NCBI GenBank assembly: GCA_005406025.1
Contig: BGZK01000489.1
Location: 248,001-312,000, forward strand
Length of the DNA: 64,000 nucleotides
Direction: 5' to 3'
Source: Eumeta japonica
Lineage: Eukaryota > Arthropoda > Insecta > Lepidoptera > Psychidae
Positions 21,003 to 32,830 of the stretch are shown piece by piece (position 1 is the first letter of the stretch; each line of letters begins with the position of its first letter). The position numbers and the translations under genes are program-made. Below the pieces are notes generated by a model. The model did no database searches, was not told the origin of the DNA, and saw only the letters and a list, made by a program, of their open reading frames with translations.

Positions 21003-22183
21003 TTTGTACATTTATCGAGGACCATATTGCAATAATATGGAACAATTGGGCTGATTTTATTATGGAACTAGAAGGTAGCCACAGAAACTCCACAATGGAA
21101 TAACTTATCCTAGTGGTGTTTGAGATTTTTAGAGTTATTTTGAGATGTACTCTCACCGTGAGTGATTTTAAGGGTTTGATGATGAAACCGAAAGGTAAGC
21201 ACTAACACTTTATAATTAGAACAAGTAGCCTAGCCGTATTTCGGGTTAATGGAGTTCTTTTTAAGTGCACTATGGCCATAATTGGCTTTCAGGGTTTAAT
21301 GATGGAATCAGAAGGTAAGCATTGAAACTGCATAATGAGACGACGTATCATAAGCCGTGTTTGGGCTTGTAGGAATTGTCTGAGATGTACTTTGACCATT
21401 AACGATTTTCAGGGTTTGATGATGGAACCGGAAGGTAAGCATTAATACTCCATAATAGAACAAGTTATTCGAGCCGGGTTCCAGCCGGTAGGAATTCTCT
21501 TGCAATGCATTTTTACTGTGATGGCTTTCCAGGATTTGATGACGAAGCCGGAAAGCAGACGCTAGTATTCCATAATAAAACGACGTAGCCTAGCCGTGTT
21601 TGGGCTTCTTGATACTGTCGTGGAATAATATATTTTGATCATGATTGAGCGTGATCGATTTTCAGGGTTTGGTGATGGTCGCAGAGCATCTGAGACAATT
21701 CCTATAAGCCCGAACACGGCTAAGATACGTTCTTTCATTATGGAATTCCAGTACTACCATCATCAGACCCTGAAAGTCAATTATAGTCAAAATACATTTC
21801 GGAGCAATTCCAGCAAGCTCTAATACGGTTACGATATGTTGTGCCGTTATGTAATTCCGGTGCCAACCGTTCGTCTACATCATCAAACCCAAAAAGCCAA
21901 TCACGGCCAAAGTGTATTTGAAAAACATTCCATCAAGCCTAAACGAGGATAGGCTACGTCGTTCCATTATAGAGTGCTTGTGCTTACCTTCCCGCTCCAT
22001 CATCAGACCCTGAAAATTGCTCATGGTGAGAATACATCTCAAGGCAACTCTAACAAGCTCAAACACGACTAGGATTTATTATTCCGTTATAGAGTTTCTA
22101 TGCCTGTCTTCTGGGTCCATCATCAGATCAGTCCAATTATACCATGTTATTGTAATGTCATCGGTCCTCGATAAATGTGCAAA
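21003..22183. mobile_element. foldback-type element with 120-bp tandem units in its arms
   Basis: The ends are inverted: 21003-21023 (TTGTACATTTATCGAGGACC) mirrors 22163-22183. Inside, the left arm repeats a unit containing AGGGTTTGATGATGGA at about 21053, 21172, 21292, 21412, 21532 and 21665, with spacing of exactly 120 bp for the middle four. The right arm carries the same unit in reverse orientation, with CATCATCAGACCC at 21761, 21881, 22001 and 22121, again exactly 120 bp apart. The turn lies near 21680-21720. This arrangement, long terminal inverted repeats made of tandem subunits, defines foldback elements. No protein is encoded; short open frames here are by-products. A transcript could fold into a hairpin with arms of about 450-600 bp. 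Confidence 0.85.
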
Positions 22184-23194
22184 AGGCTAGCTAGGCTAGT
22201 TAGGCTAACGGTTTAAAGTTGCTCAAAATTGCATATAAGTAAAACATTTTTTTATAACCAATAAGTTTGACTTGCAAATCGATTTCACAATCGCAATCGA
22301 TTTCTGCTTTTACGTAATAACGCCGCGGATTACTAAACCTAAAAATATAATTATAAAAACCTATATTATTATATAGATATGTTGGAGACAAAATAATCCT
22401 TATTGTCTTAATTGTGTAGACGATTATTTCACACTTTAGTGTTCAATAGATTTAACAGGAAATACGTAAGAAAAATTAAATGAATCCAAAAGGTGAGCAG
22501 AGGTCAGCGTTTAGAGGTTAAACCGCGATATGATTTTCCCGTCACTGTAGTCGTTAGAGGTCTGTTAAAACCCAGTTCTTAGTTTACACTCAATTTACCC
22601 TTCATTTTCAAAGGTTCTTATACTTTCAAAACTACACTCGTGAAAAAGAAACATCTTAAAATTTAGAAAAAGCAATTCATATACCAATAAAAATATACAA
22701 TAAAAGCTTTTAATATTATAAACAACAGTATTATTCGTAATAAGGAAAATACAATATAAGGCAATCTAAAGTGTTATTAAATATTACTTTCCAAAATACA
22801 AAATAAATAATTGCACATATAGCAATTATTAAAATTTTAATAAAATTTCATGTGTTATATTTGTATTACCTTGTATTAATAATTTCTTGGGAATGGACTT
22901 TTTTTAATAAAACAACTTTATAAAAAAATTAATCCGGCCATAGAATCTTGTGAACATTCCATAGACGAATTATATGCATCTTTGAGCGTAACATACGTTG
23001 GGATTTTCAGCCGCAACTACAAAGTATGTATTAAGAAAGCGATAAATAAAAACACGTTTCTAACAAAAAATAATGAATATTCTGTCTGGTATTACCGAGT
23101 TCTAGAACAAATGTAAATATGCAGAAAAAGAAGAAATGTTTGCTAGGAGTTAGTTATTTTTAATATAGTGATTATTTACTTATTATAGTATGTA
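22184..23194. other. AT-rich sequence, no gene seen
   Basis: Immediately right of the foldback there is a short GGCTAGCTAGGCTAGTTAGGCTA simple-repeat-like patch (22184-22206). The rest is AT-rich unique sequence without coding signal. Confidence 0.45.
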
Positions 23195-23407
23195 ATGACA
23201 AAGGTGAAAGCAAATTCGGGACGTACACGACCAAATAAAAATGGAAACAATTAAAGAGATTCTAATCAAGAAAATAAAGGTCCACGGACTGAAAATGTTA
23301 ATGTTGAAAATACATTGAGCAAAGAATTAACAAATAGTTTGATTGATAATTCGGATAAAAATATGGACTCGGTTCGATTGTGCTCGGAATTGGTTTGGAC
23401 GAACTGA
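23195..23407 (+). pseudogene. coding-like fragment with one in-frame stop, unidentified
   Basis: From the ATG at 23195 the frame reads MTKVKANSGRTRPNKNGNN, then a stop at 23252, then continues with GPRTENVNVENTLSKELTNS and NMDSVRLCSELVWTN to a stop at 23405. The single stop in an otherwise continuous, hydrophilic, Asn/Ser-rich frame suggests a decayed N-terminal region. It may belong with the exonuclease-like remnant at 23755-23900. The family is unknown. Confidence 0.3.
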
Positions 23408-23754
23408 CAAATAAGATTCATTTTTAATGGGGTCAAGTATTCCATTATTTCCATTAATGTAATTAGTATACGGCATATCAATTTGAGTTTTAAATACCTA
23501 TGAGATACTAAGAATAGGTTGATGTATATAAATAAGTAGTTTGTTTAAAAAAATTATTATGATAGATCATTCTCATTTCTATTCCTTCGTTTTGTTATTA
23601 TTTCCCTTTTAAAGCCAGTGAAAAAAAATGATCAGTTTATGAAGTGTGAGTAAATCTGTCTTATTTGTCAATTACATTAGCATACCGAATGGTGAAGTCC
23701 TTCTCGACCTATAAATTTTTACCATTAAAAGTTTTTCCTAAATTAACACAATGA

Positions 23755-23900
23755 ACTCCAAAATTCATCGTAGTGGACTTTGGATAAATTCTACAAAAAA
23801 CGGGTTCCTTAACAGCTGCATCGAAAACAATTGTCAAACAAAGTGATTCTAAGGCGAATCACTACAATCGCGGATGTCATGGTTATTATAATGAATATAG
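23755..23900 (+). pseudogene. possible YqaJ-type exonuclease remnant
   Basis: The + strand reads IHRSGLWINSTKNGFL and, after a probable one-base shift, AASKTIVKQSDSKANHYNRG. The pattern GLWIN....FLGASPDG is typical of lambda-exonuclease/YqaJ domains, which occur in some insect DNA transposons. The ASPDG part is blurred and the catalytic residues that should follow are not visible, so this is a tentative call on a very short match. Confidence 0.22.
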
Positions 23901-26619
23901 CCAAGTGTTCTTTTATAAATTCTGTATAGAATTAGTGTACCTAAGCATGCGACTAACACGTCAAAGGCTGAACCGACTTTAGTAATTAACATCCTGGTAC
24001 TCAATGACATTAGCAATATCACTATCGCACACAAACGGCTAATTCTTGCATCCGTCCTACGTGTCGACTTGTAGCGCGTAGACAAAGTTTAAAACGTGGA
24101 TACCCTTTATATTTATTAAAAAGGTCTATTAATAATTCTAAGATTATTTTTTTTACACCTATCTTATATAATGTAGATATATGATATTTTATTTCGAAAT
24201 GAAGGATATTATAATATCTCCATATTTGTATTATTAAGAGTTTACCTGCGATGTTTAATTTATTGTGACACTTTCCTTTATTATGATAAACTATTGTCTG
24301 TTTTACTACTCATACATATATATTTCGATTTTTATGTTTTCTGCTCTGATCATAAGAAAATAGAATAATAGTAATTTTGCAGATACAGAGGCAGGTGTGG
24401 TGCAGGAGCCGTTGTTGAACATTGTTCATTATAATAGAACAACAAACTAAGATAATAAAAGTTCATCAGCTAGCCCTCCAGCACAAAATAAATAATTCTA
24501 GAAGGGCCACGTGCGTCGCCAGCCGAACAAAAGATGCTCAAATCATCCTAAACGTGTTAGTTGCGACTGGCGCGCGCGGGAGATAGTAGTGATACATTTT
24601 TTTTTTTTCAAATCAACGACAAAATGACTGCAATTAAGAAGAGTTATTATGATTGCTGCGTAATCTATATCGGGATGCCTAAATACCGCTATAAGTAGTG
24701 AGTTAACTTTTTTTTTGTTACCTGTTGATATTGAAAGGTAATAATAAAAAAAATATTCGTAAAAATTATTTAAAATATAAATATTCAAACTCTGTTTTTT
24801 AAAATACTACTGTTACACCCAAATTTAATGTATGACTTTATTTGTATAAAATAGACAACATAATAATATAATCTACGTTGCACTGTCTATATTAACATAA
24901 TGAATAAAGAAACTTATTTTGGCTGTATGAGATACTTAATCTTAAAAAATTGTTATCCGAGTTTGATATCTTTTTTTAAAACACCTCTCATTAATATAAA
25001 ATATTCCAGAAGCCGTATTTTTCCATACAAAATACTCTTTTCGTTGTCGTTAAGTGTTTATTTTATGAATTTTCCGCAAATTCACCTACGTTTTAGTAAA
25101 AAACGACTAAAAAAATATATTAATGTTTAGTTTTTGGAACAAAGTTCTTTGAGTAGTTACATAGATTTCATTCTAATTTCAATGATAATGTGTTCTAAAC
25201 TTTGTAGGCTTTGTTGAATTAATAGAGTGTTAATACTGCAGTTTTCTCAATTGTCTAACTCGTCAAATTTCTTAAAGTAATATGAAACCTGTCCTTTTTT
25301 CTGCCTTTTACCCATTCTACAGTGGTCTATTGCAAGCAAATTTATTGAAGAATGAAAATTTATTATACCCTAAAATAAAATGTAACAATATTAATATGAA
25401 ATGAAATATAATAAACGCTCCTATAGATGAAAGTTCTTTTCTAACACGAATGTATAGTGTAAAGTAATTAAAACTGCCTACTTTATCCATTTTGATTTAT
25501 TTTTCTTTCAAAAATATTTTTATGTCTCTGGAAATATCTTAAAAGCACTATTTTTAATTAATAAAGTTATTTGTTTTCTAATAACGTACAATAATGTTTC
25601 CATAGAAAAAAAAAACATGTTAAAGTATAATTCTACAAAAGTCGTAACATCCAGCCCTAAGCGCTCGGCCGACAGTAGGTAACTAAAATCGAGTACATGA
25701 GGGAGCGGACCTTCTGATACATTTATTTTGTGACTCCAGCCATGGAAGCACTGGCGTGTTTATATCTAAGTTTCTTTTCAAATACATGACAATACCCTCA
25801 CCTATTTTGATATCGATTAAAGAAACCGCAACGTGAGTCGGCAGCCAACAAAGTCAAGACAGGAGTTTGGTTACGCCTTGCCCAGAATGTGAAATTTACT
25901 AGCATTTTAATATGAATTCGTCTAAGAACCGCATTACATACATACATTATAATTACATATTACATTATTATAATTAACTATGTTTATACAATTTCCATGC
26001 TTCCTAGAAATAATATATTTTAATAGAAAAGTGTACAAAAAGAAGTACAGACGATAAAACGATATTTTCTTTTTTCTTATGATGTCAAATAAACTTGTGA
26101 TTACATATATTCACATGGACTATTATTTCAAGTGTGAAATCTATATTTATTAGTGTTAGAGCCATCTTAAATTAAGAACTTTTAAAATCAATATTTAATG
26201 TTAAAATAGTACAAATTAGTGACGTTCTTGTACAACCTAATGAACTTTTTAAATTGCATATTAATGGTGATATCTATTACAGGTTGACGTGTGTACCGTT
26301 ATACTAAAAACGTCAGTAAAATGAAGTCTGTACGAGCTTCAAACTTTTATAGTTATTAGAATTATTCGTCTATCAGACCTACATTTTTGCTACATTATCT
26401 ATTTATTTATTCTACCTGCAATAGATTCGCGTTCTAATATAATAAACTGTAGTTGCAATGCGTAAATACTAAACGTAATGAAGGCTCCTTTGTACTGCCA
26501 TCCAATATTCATTTTTATTACCAAATTATTCAAATATTATTTTAATACGTATAGCAAAATCTGTTTGCAAGATTTGCAAAAATTTATTGAGTTAATTGTG
26601 TTAGGTATATTTAGGTGAG
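23901..26619. other. AT-rich stretch, no gene seen
   Basis: Long AT-rich interval with a few GC-richer patches (24480-24590 and 25650-25870). Short open frames such as 24900-25130 (+) and 24543-24788 (-) have no recognised motif. No repeats beyond homopolymers were noticed. Confidence 0.4.
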
Positions 26620-26660
26620 TTGAATTGTTATTTAGTTTTATTGTATTTTGTTTTTGTCAA

Positions 26661-27087
26661 TCACAAGGTACAAATTGAATCACAGTCATTGTTATTGGAT
26701 ATCTATAGAGGTACAAAATTAACTATACACGAAACTCAACTGAGCACAGCCGCTCTCTTTCCAAACGGTCGCGCCCTCATACACGAGGTCAAAAGGTCAA
26801 AAGGCGTACTAAAATCATCAATCTCGGAGACTCCACGAAGTTCAACATACTCATTAGAGGGCACAGAAACTACTACCTGTACAACTGATTCTTCAAGAAC
26901 TGTCAGTGCTGATGAAGGATCAATCCCAGATGTGATATGCGACGATAATGCACAAGTACGAACTTCCAGTGCAATCGACTTCAGAAATCTTGGCAAACGA
27001 TCTTGATAATACGATATCGGAATCTAGAATCCAACGGCACAAGGGAGAAACTCCAATTCCTATTCAACTTGCGATTGGGAAGCTATG
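26661..27087 (+). pseudogene. exon-like coding segment with a donor-like end and one frameshift
   Basis: An open frame starts within 26620-26661. A pyrimidine-rich tract ending in CAATCACAAG (about 26666) could serve as a splice acceptor. The protein includes LTIHETQLSTAALFPNGRAL and a Ser/Thr-rich middle (TPRSSTYSLEGTETTTCTTD), then SSAIDFRNL. At about 26991 one extra base shifts the frame; the alternative frame then reads DLDNTISESRIQRHKGETPI and PIQLAIGKL and meets GTAAGA (27085), a donor-like sequence. The composition is less AT-biased than its surroundings. I do not recognise the protein. It could be a real host exon with a sequence error, a processed or decayed gene copy, or transposon coding sequence. 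Confidence 0.4.
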
Positions 27088-28330
27088 TAAGATCATTTAA
27101 AAAAAAACCACATGTTAGTTGCCGCCTAAAGGTCTAAGTTTACACTGACGTAATGTTTCTATTTTAAGAGATAATTAAATTTTAAAAGTTAAGAGATAAA
27201 CTTCATTTCGAGTTGGAATTATTAAAAAAATAATTTAAAAACAATTCATTTATATGTTTACAAATAGTGCGTTATTAACGATATATTAAATTGAAATATG
27301 ATCATACTACCATATAAGCAATCATATACCTATAATGTCTAAATATATGTTATTCCTCTTTTATCCTTTAAATAATGTTATATAACCTAAATAATCTTTA
27401 TTTATGTATTTTTTAACACAGCTTTAACACATTCGTTTATAAGGGCACGTATATGAGATGAAGCAGTTTAATTTAACATACAACGGAAAATGACAAAACA
27501 GTACTTTCAGTGTAAGTAATAAATGATTAAACTATGGTTATGAAATAATGAGAAAAGCACGTATATTTATATATAAAATACAAGTAAATGGAAAAAAATA
27601 AACATTCGACTGATATTAGAGTATCACAGTTAAACTTCCTCGTGCATTGTGCGTGTCTTTTCAGTTTCATTCGCACAAAATACGACAATACATCTTACTC
27701 GTGCGCAGGGGCACGTGCTATTGTTGATTTAAAACAGATTGTATTACAATATTTTAAGATAAAATAAGGTGTATTCCTTATCCTTTGCGTTGGTTTAATA
27801 AGTTACGGATATTCGAAACACAGTCATTTTTACCGAATCTTCGAATGAATTTTCGTAATCACACCGACGTATGAGCTGACACGCAGTCTGTAGGCTACTG
27901 AATGAAAATTTAACCAAATGCTCTAACGAAACCGCACCGTAGCTGTTGAGTAATGTATCTACCTCACTTCTATACATGACATCATTGCTGCAAGCTATTT
28001 TGTGCACAAATTTTCGCGCATAATGTTAACGAATAGCTCTCAAGGGACAACGATTTATCTCTGTTGTCTGTTGCCACATATGTCTAAACTACGTTATTAT
28101 TATTATTGGATAGCATCACGAGATGATTTCAATTTACTGAACATTAAATCGTCGATTCCAATATATATTTCAAAACTTGACGTCGACAACGAAACAATGA
28201 ATCATTATAAGCATGTCCTCACCAAGCACTGGATCTATATCTCAGTTCTGAACTGTCAGAATAGAAATAAACTTATATTAAAAAAGTAATAATAAGGCTT
28301 TACAGGTAATCGTTACTTAAATAAATACAA
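27088..28330. other. AT-rich sequence, no gene seen
   Basis: Unique AT-rich DNA with short open frames at 27795-28007 (-) and 28002-28289 (+) that lack motifs. No supported features. Confidence 0.4.
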
Positions 28331-28559
28331 TATAAGAATATGTTCTAGCTGGTTTCTATCTCGTTCTTCAGATAGCCTTTATAAACCAACGTCATTGCGT
28401 CCCTTCCCTTCCGGCCAACGGCCGCCCGGGGTTTCCCGCTCACGTGGACCGAACACCCGCTCTCGGGGATACCCGTTTATTCGGGAACCGTCAAATGTAA
28501 AATATTCTAATTAGCATCATATCGAATAAGCACAAATATTCGAATGAGTGTTTAAAAAA
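28331..28559 (+). repeat. twin GC-rich core, copy 2
   Basis: The core at 28393-28559 matches 20100-20266 in the same orientation with only a few substitutions, including the E-box CACGTG and CTAATTAGCATCATATCG. The 60 bp before it share TCTCGTTCTTCAGAT with copy 1 but contain indels. The two copies lie about 8.29 kb apart. No protein is encoded. Confidence 0.75.
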
Positions 28560-29519
28560 TAAAACAGTTTATTACGGGATAACAGAAGTTCTCGAAATTA
28601 CTATTTATCTGTTTCTTTAGGACTAAAGATTCCAGTACTAGGCATCACGAATACAAAAAAAGGACAATAGCGAGTCGAATTTGTGGAATTGAGGCTTCCT
28701 AACGCCATATAATAATTTTGTTATGCATTTATGAAAAAAAAAATGTATTTTTTTCACACAGTTCCGTTTCACTGGGTTTCATTGGCCATTGTTTTACTTA
28801 AATCTGCTTCAGAGTATGAACTATAATTAAACTAAGTTTAACGCATTTACATAAGGTCTTTTTTAGGGTAAAGCATATCAAACAAATGTTGAAAAAACGT
28901 TTCTAATGTGAAATCTCTTCGCTTATTGTTGTTTTTTTTTATTATTTATTAGCATATTGGTTAAAATAAAATTTGTATTGTGATAAAATTTCAAATTACT
29001 ACTTGATACGGTTAAAAAGATACAGTTTTTTGAAATAAAACAGACAGACAGCGTATGCTTAACAATGCGGAATCTCAAAACGAGAAACTGGCATGATAGA
29101 ACCACAAAATAAGTATACCTATTTTGTGGTTGAAAACAGTAATTGTAATGGCGTGACCAGTGGTGGTAATAAGTAAAGTACGTTGAGAAATATTCTAGTG
29201 GTTCCGTAGTGAGTTTTTGTAAAGTTGTGTGAAAAGTAAAGTATAAAATATCTGTTTTTTTTTTTAACTTTCTTTCATTTATCTCAATGCCCTTAACACG
29301 TAAATGATATAATGTAACAATAGTATAAAAAAGCGTGCTAGTCTGCGTGTGTTCATACCCAAATACATCATATATCTAAGCTTTCAAAACACAATTCATT
29401 TTGTATTATGAAATAATCAGGTATACCCTAATAGACACTTTATAGGAAGGTAAAACTTTATTTTAGATATAACAAAATATTGCACAGTGATAAATATTAT
29501 GTTATTATAAAAAAAAAAC
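28560..29519. other. AT-rich sequence, no gene seen
   Basis: A/T homopolymer runs (for example near 28735, 28930 and 29250), and CTATTTTGTGGTT forms a short inverted pair with AACCACAAAATA around 29098-29130. No gene is supported. Confidence 0.4.
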
Positions 29520-29990
29520 GGCCCCGACGTAGGTCATTATTACTGCTAGGTGAATCGAATTGAATTTGTTCAACTTATTCTGAATTTGCAAATGTGATTA
29601 AACGACACTCCGAAGACGGGAATAAATTAATTCGGGTGCCGGCGCCGGCGCCGGCCCGCGCCCGCCCTCACACATCCGTCAGCCCCACTTTTCCCTACCA
29701 TTCTCTAATCACGTGAAAGCGTATAATTTGATTACGAACGCCCTAAACGCGTTACACGAAGCTGACCGACGCCGGGCCGATGCTCACCTGGTCGGATCGC
29801 TTAAATAAAAGGGTAGCCGTAAGCCGAGTGCGGGCTTTTTAAGCTCGCCGTTCACGGGTCGGCGACCTGAAAATCAGTCAGTTTTTAGGGATCACGTAGC
29901 CAACTAGGCCCCGTTGGCCGCCCTAGGAGCTCCTAGTAGTTCTGCGGGAGTTTCGGCCCGGCCGTTTGTTGTGCACATGTCGCGTTTTAT
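29520..29990 (+). promoter_or_regulatory. GC-rich block with an initiator-like TCAGTCAGT, possible regulatory region
   Basis: A GC-rich block opening with a perfect GCCGGC-type repeat at 29637-29655. At 29874-29882 the sequence TCAGTCAGT contains two overlapping arthropod initiator motifs, with TTTTTAAG about 40 bp upstream (29836), which is farther than the ideal TATA distance, and AAATAAAAGGG at about 29803. No downstream coding exon was recognised. Calling it a promoter is speculation; it could equally be another of the GC-rich islands in this window. Confidence 0.2.
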
Positions 29991-30424
29991 TCTTTTCCAT
30001 CATTTATACAGATTCAGTATTCGAGTCACGTATATAAATTGATGACCCAAAGAGAAGAACTAAATCCATTTTTGGATTAAGGTTTTTGAGACTCTCGTCT
30101 TCGTATAGAGAAAAACGGATGCTCTTGTTATGAAATAATTTTATATTAGCTCATAGACGTGCAAGATAAGTTACTTATTATCATTTGCATATTTTCTATT
30201 AATACATAATTTTAGATCAGTAATAGGATACTACTTTGACATTCAGGTTAACACTTTAGCAAAAATAACAAAGAGGGTACGTATATTATTATCTAAAAAT
30301 ACTTTATAAAAATGTCTTTACAATGTTCATGAAATGTTCATTAAATTTGGCAGAGTTATCACATACTACACTCTTCCGATTTTAGCTTTACGTAAGCCTA
30401 TATCGTAGTCAGCATAGGCTTCGA
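29991..30424. other. no feature seen
   Basis: AT-rich unique sequence between the GC-rich block and the minisatellite. Confidence 0.4.
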
Positions 30425-30620
30425 TCGTAGTCCCACTATTGATTTTCGTGCCGGTCACGCTGTCTGTTCAAGTTCCAGTGAAAGCTCTATTCCGTTCTTA
30501 ATTTAAATGTGAGTATTTTTCCGTTTCCGATCATGATATCAATTCCAGTCGCAATACTAATGCCATTCCATTTTCAATTCTAGTAGTGAGCTCAATCCTG
30601 TTACCAGTACCAATCAGTTA
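30425..30620 (-). repeat. degenerate minisatellite, opposite strand
   Basis: Diverged units on the theme GATTCC/CAATTCCAGT/CCGATC alternate through the interval, the complement of the GGAATCGG theme at 9236-9395. Confidence 0.45.
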
Positions 30621-32479
30621 TAATAAAACGACGCAAAAATTCTTCTATGTCATTTCAATGATCACTCGCAATTATATCTCAATTATTCTTCCGGGACTTA
30701 AATTGATTTGACATAATTTTAATCACATAATGATGACGTGGCGAAGTTACTAAGAGTTGTCTTCATTCACCTTTACACACTTTATATCTAAGTATACATA
30801 TCTAAAAATGTACTATTCTAGCTGCACCCTTTGGTATAGTAAATCTCTACAATGGTATATACACATTATTGTACGTCCAACGTAATTATTTGGAGTATAG
30901 CGGTTAAAACTTTCTACATTTACTCTTTGATAAAAAAGGGTTGGGACAGACGTACTCAAAGTTATTGAGATGTGCAATTTATTTCGAAAGGTTGTCTCGA
31001 CATGTGGTTACATTAAAATCAAAAAGCATTCCTATTTTTCCGTTAGGGTTAATTTTGCAATTTCGAAACGTTAAACACATTAACTACAATGCTATTATGT
31101 AAATTGGGTCGATAATGCTACTTCAATTAGTCATTGAGTGCAATTCACGTGTGAGATTTATTCAACAGCGTTAATTTTCTTGAATTATGGTCCCAATAGG
31201 ATTTAAATACTATTAGTTATCATAGCGTTTAATTGAAATAATATGCTTGATATATTGCAAAAATCAAAGGGTTTACTATTTTTTTTAATGTATATTGTAT
31301 TTTTTGGGAAAAGATTGAATTTAGACATTAACAAATTATTACAAGACATTTTAGTAAATATTCCTACTGTATTATAGACAAAATTTAGAATAACATCTAA
31401 AGAGTAGTAAAGAAATTTACTATATAGGTATATGTATAAATTTTTTGCCTGGAGTAAGAACAAACTGATTATATTATTAGCTATTAGCGATTCCAGTAAG
31501 ACTCAGCATACGAAAATTATTCAATCATAAACAACACAACAATCCGAATAGAGGCGCAGCCACGGACTTTACAAGTATGTAACCATAGTTGTAACCATAT
31601 CTGGGTAACGGGCCGAAACCAGAAAAGATACATGGATAAGTTCTACATCAATTTCGAAGTTAGGCGTAACTGCGCGGGTTAGCGACGCATCGAAGTATGA
31701 AGTTATAGTTAATTTAACGGAAACTCGCGTATTGGCGCGGCTGTCCCCCGGGCGCGGGCCGTCGCCGCTGGAGGGCGCGCGCGTTCCCTTCTCCCGTTAT
31801 CTGGAAGCGATTGTCCGTGTTCAGGTCAAGCGATTTCTATTGCTGTCTATTATTGCTCTTCCTATATTTGTAATGGAATTCCCTTAATTCCGTTTAGCGG
31901 ACGACACCGTCGCAAGGGACGCCGCGCCCTTCCCCGCTCGTCGCTTTCTTTGTCTCGCTTTAGGGCTGGGCACTAGTCGGCGACGTGTATCGCTTCACGG
32001 GTAAGCGCGTTTCACGGTTATCGCGAGTTTGAACATTTATTCAATTTGCATCGGCAAGGAGGACAGTAAAATTGAGTGCATTCTATTTGAATTACATGCG
32101 TTATTTTCGTTCGCATTTTATTAAAATTTAACCTGTCTACACGTGTTTCATTTAAAGCGTGCATGTTATTGATTTTTTTTATAACTATACTGAATTAAAA
32201 AAAATGTAAAAACGAATTAAAAATCTGTGCACTCAAAAAATACGTACGTCAGAATTTGAATTTATTTTGAAAAACAAAAGTTAAAAAAATTTGTATCATA
32301 TAGCAAAAATTACTCAGATTAAAATAATGATTATGGTATTTTTTTGCGTTTTTTTTTAATATTCGTTTTATCTATAATACTATAAGAATCTGTTGTATTT
32401 GTCTATACTTATATAGATTTTTTAGTAAAATTTTATGATTAATATGCCTTTTGTAACTGATTTACCTCAATTTTAGCAT
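30621..32479. other. AT-rich sequence with a CpG-rich island at 31690-31990
   Basis: AT-rich except for a strongly CpG-rich block at about 31690-31990 (GGGCGCGGGCCGTCGCCGC and a second patch near 31920). No open frame of note crosses the island. No gene is supported. Confidence 0.4.
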
Positions 32480-32830
32480 TTTCAAAGTGTGTGTGCATCT
32501 GTGTGTTTCTCTGTCTCTTTATCCTACCTGGCTCTCGGTAAATTCTTTTATAACATAAGAATGGTTTGAGCGATCGTAATGAAAACCGTGATTGAGCAAA
32601 TGGGCTACTGTTTATTTCTCTGTATGTTTGTCTGTATCTTTGTCTGTATGTTCTTTTATACCTTAAGAACGGTTTGATTTATATAAATGAAAATTAAGTA
32701 TGATAAGAACACGTAAATGCGCAAATGACAGGTGTGTCACTCACTCAATGACTGAAATTAAAATTACAACCGTAACTGGAATGAGAATGCACAGCGGAAC
32801 TTGGATTGGAATCGAGACTGACGAGCATTA
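32480..32830 (+). repeat. tandem repeat fragment plus minisatellite, related to 62460-63060
   Basis: Two units, each with TGTCTGTATGTT-like words, CTTTTATA...TAAGAA and GGTTTGA, start near 32546 and 32653. They match the larger array at 62460-63060. They are followed at 32755-32830 by a short GGAATGAGAATG/GGATTGGAATCGAG array related to 9236-9395. The composite looks like part of one dispersed element. Confidence 0.5.

Noticed and set aside
21053..22130. Regular 120-bp repeats as a CRISPR array
   Set aside because: The whole unit repeats rather than a short repeat with unique spacers, orientation inverts half way, and the DNA is eukaryotic.
20030..28559. Twin GC-rich cores as the two LTRs of an 8.5-kb retrotransposon
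   Set aside because: No gag, protease, reverse transcriptase or integrase remains lie between them, there is no clear TG...CA boundary, and a separate foldback element occupies part of the interval.
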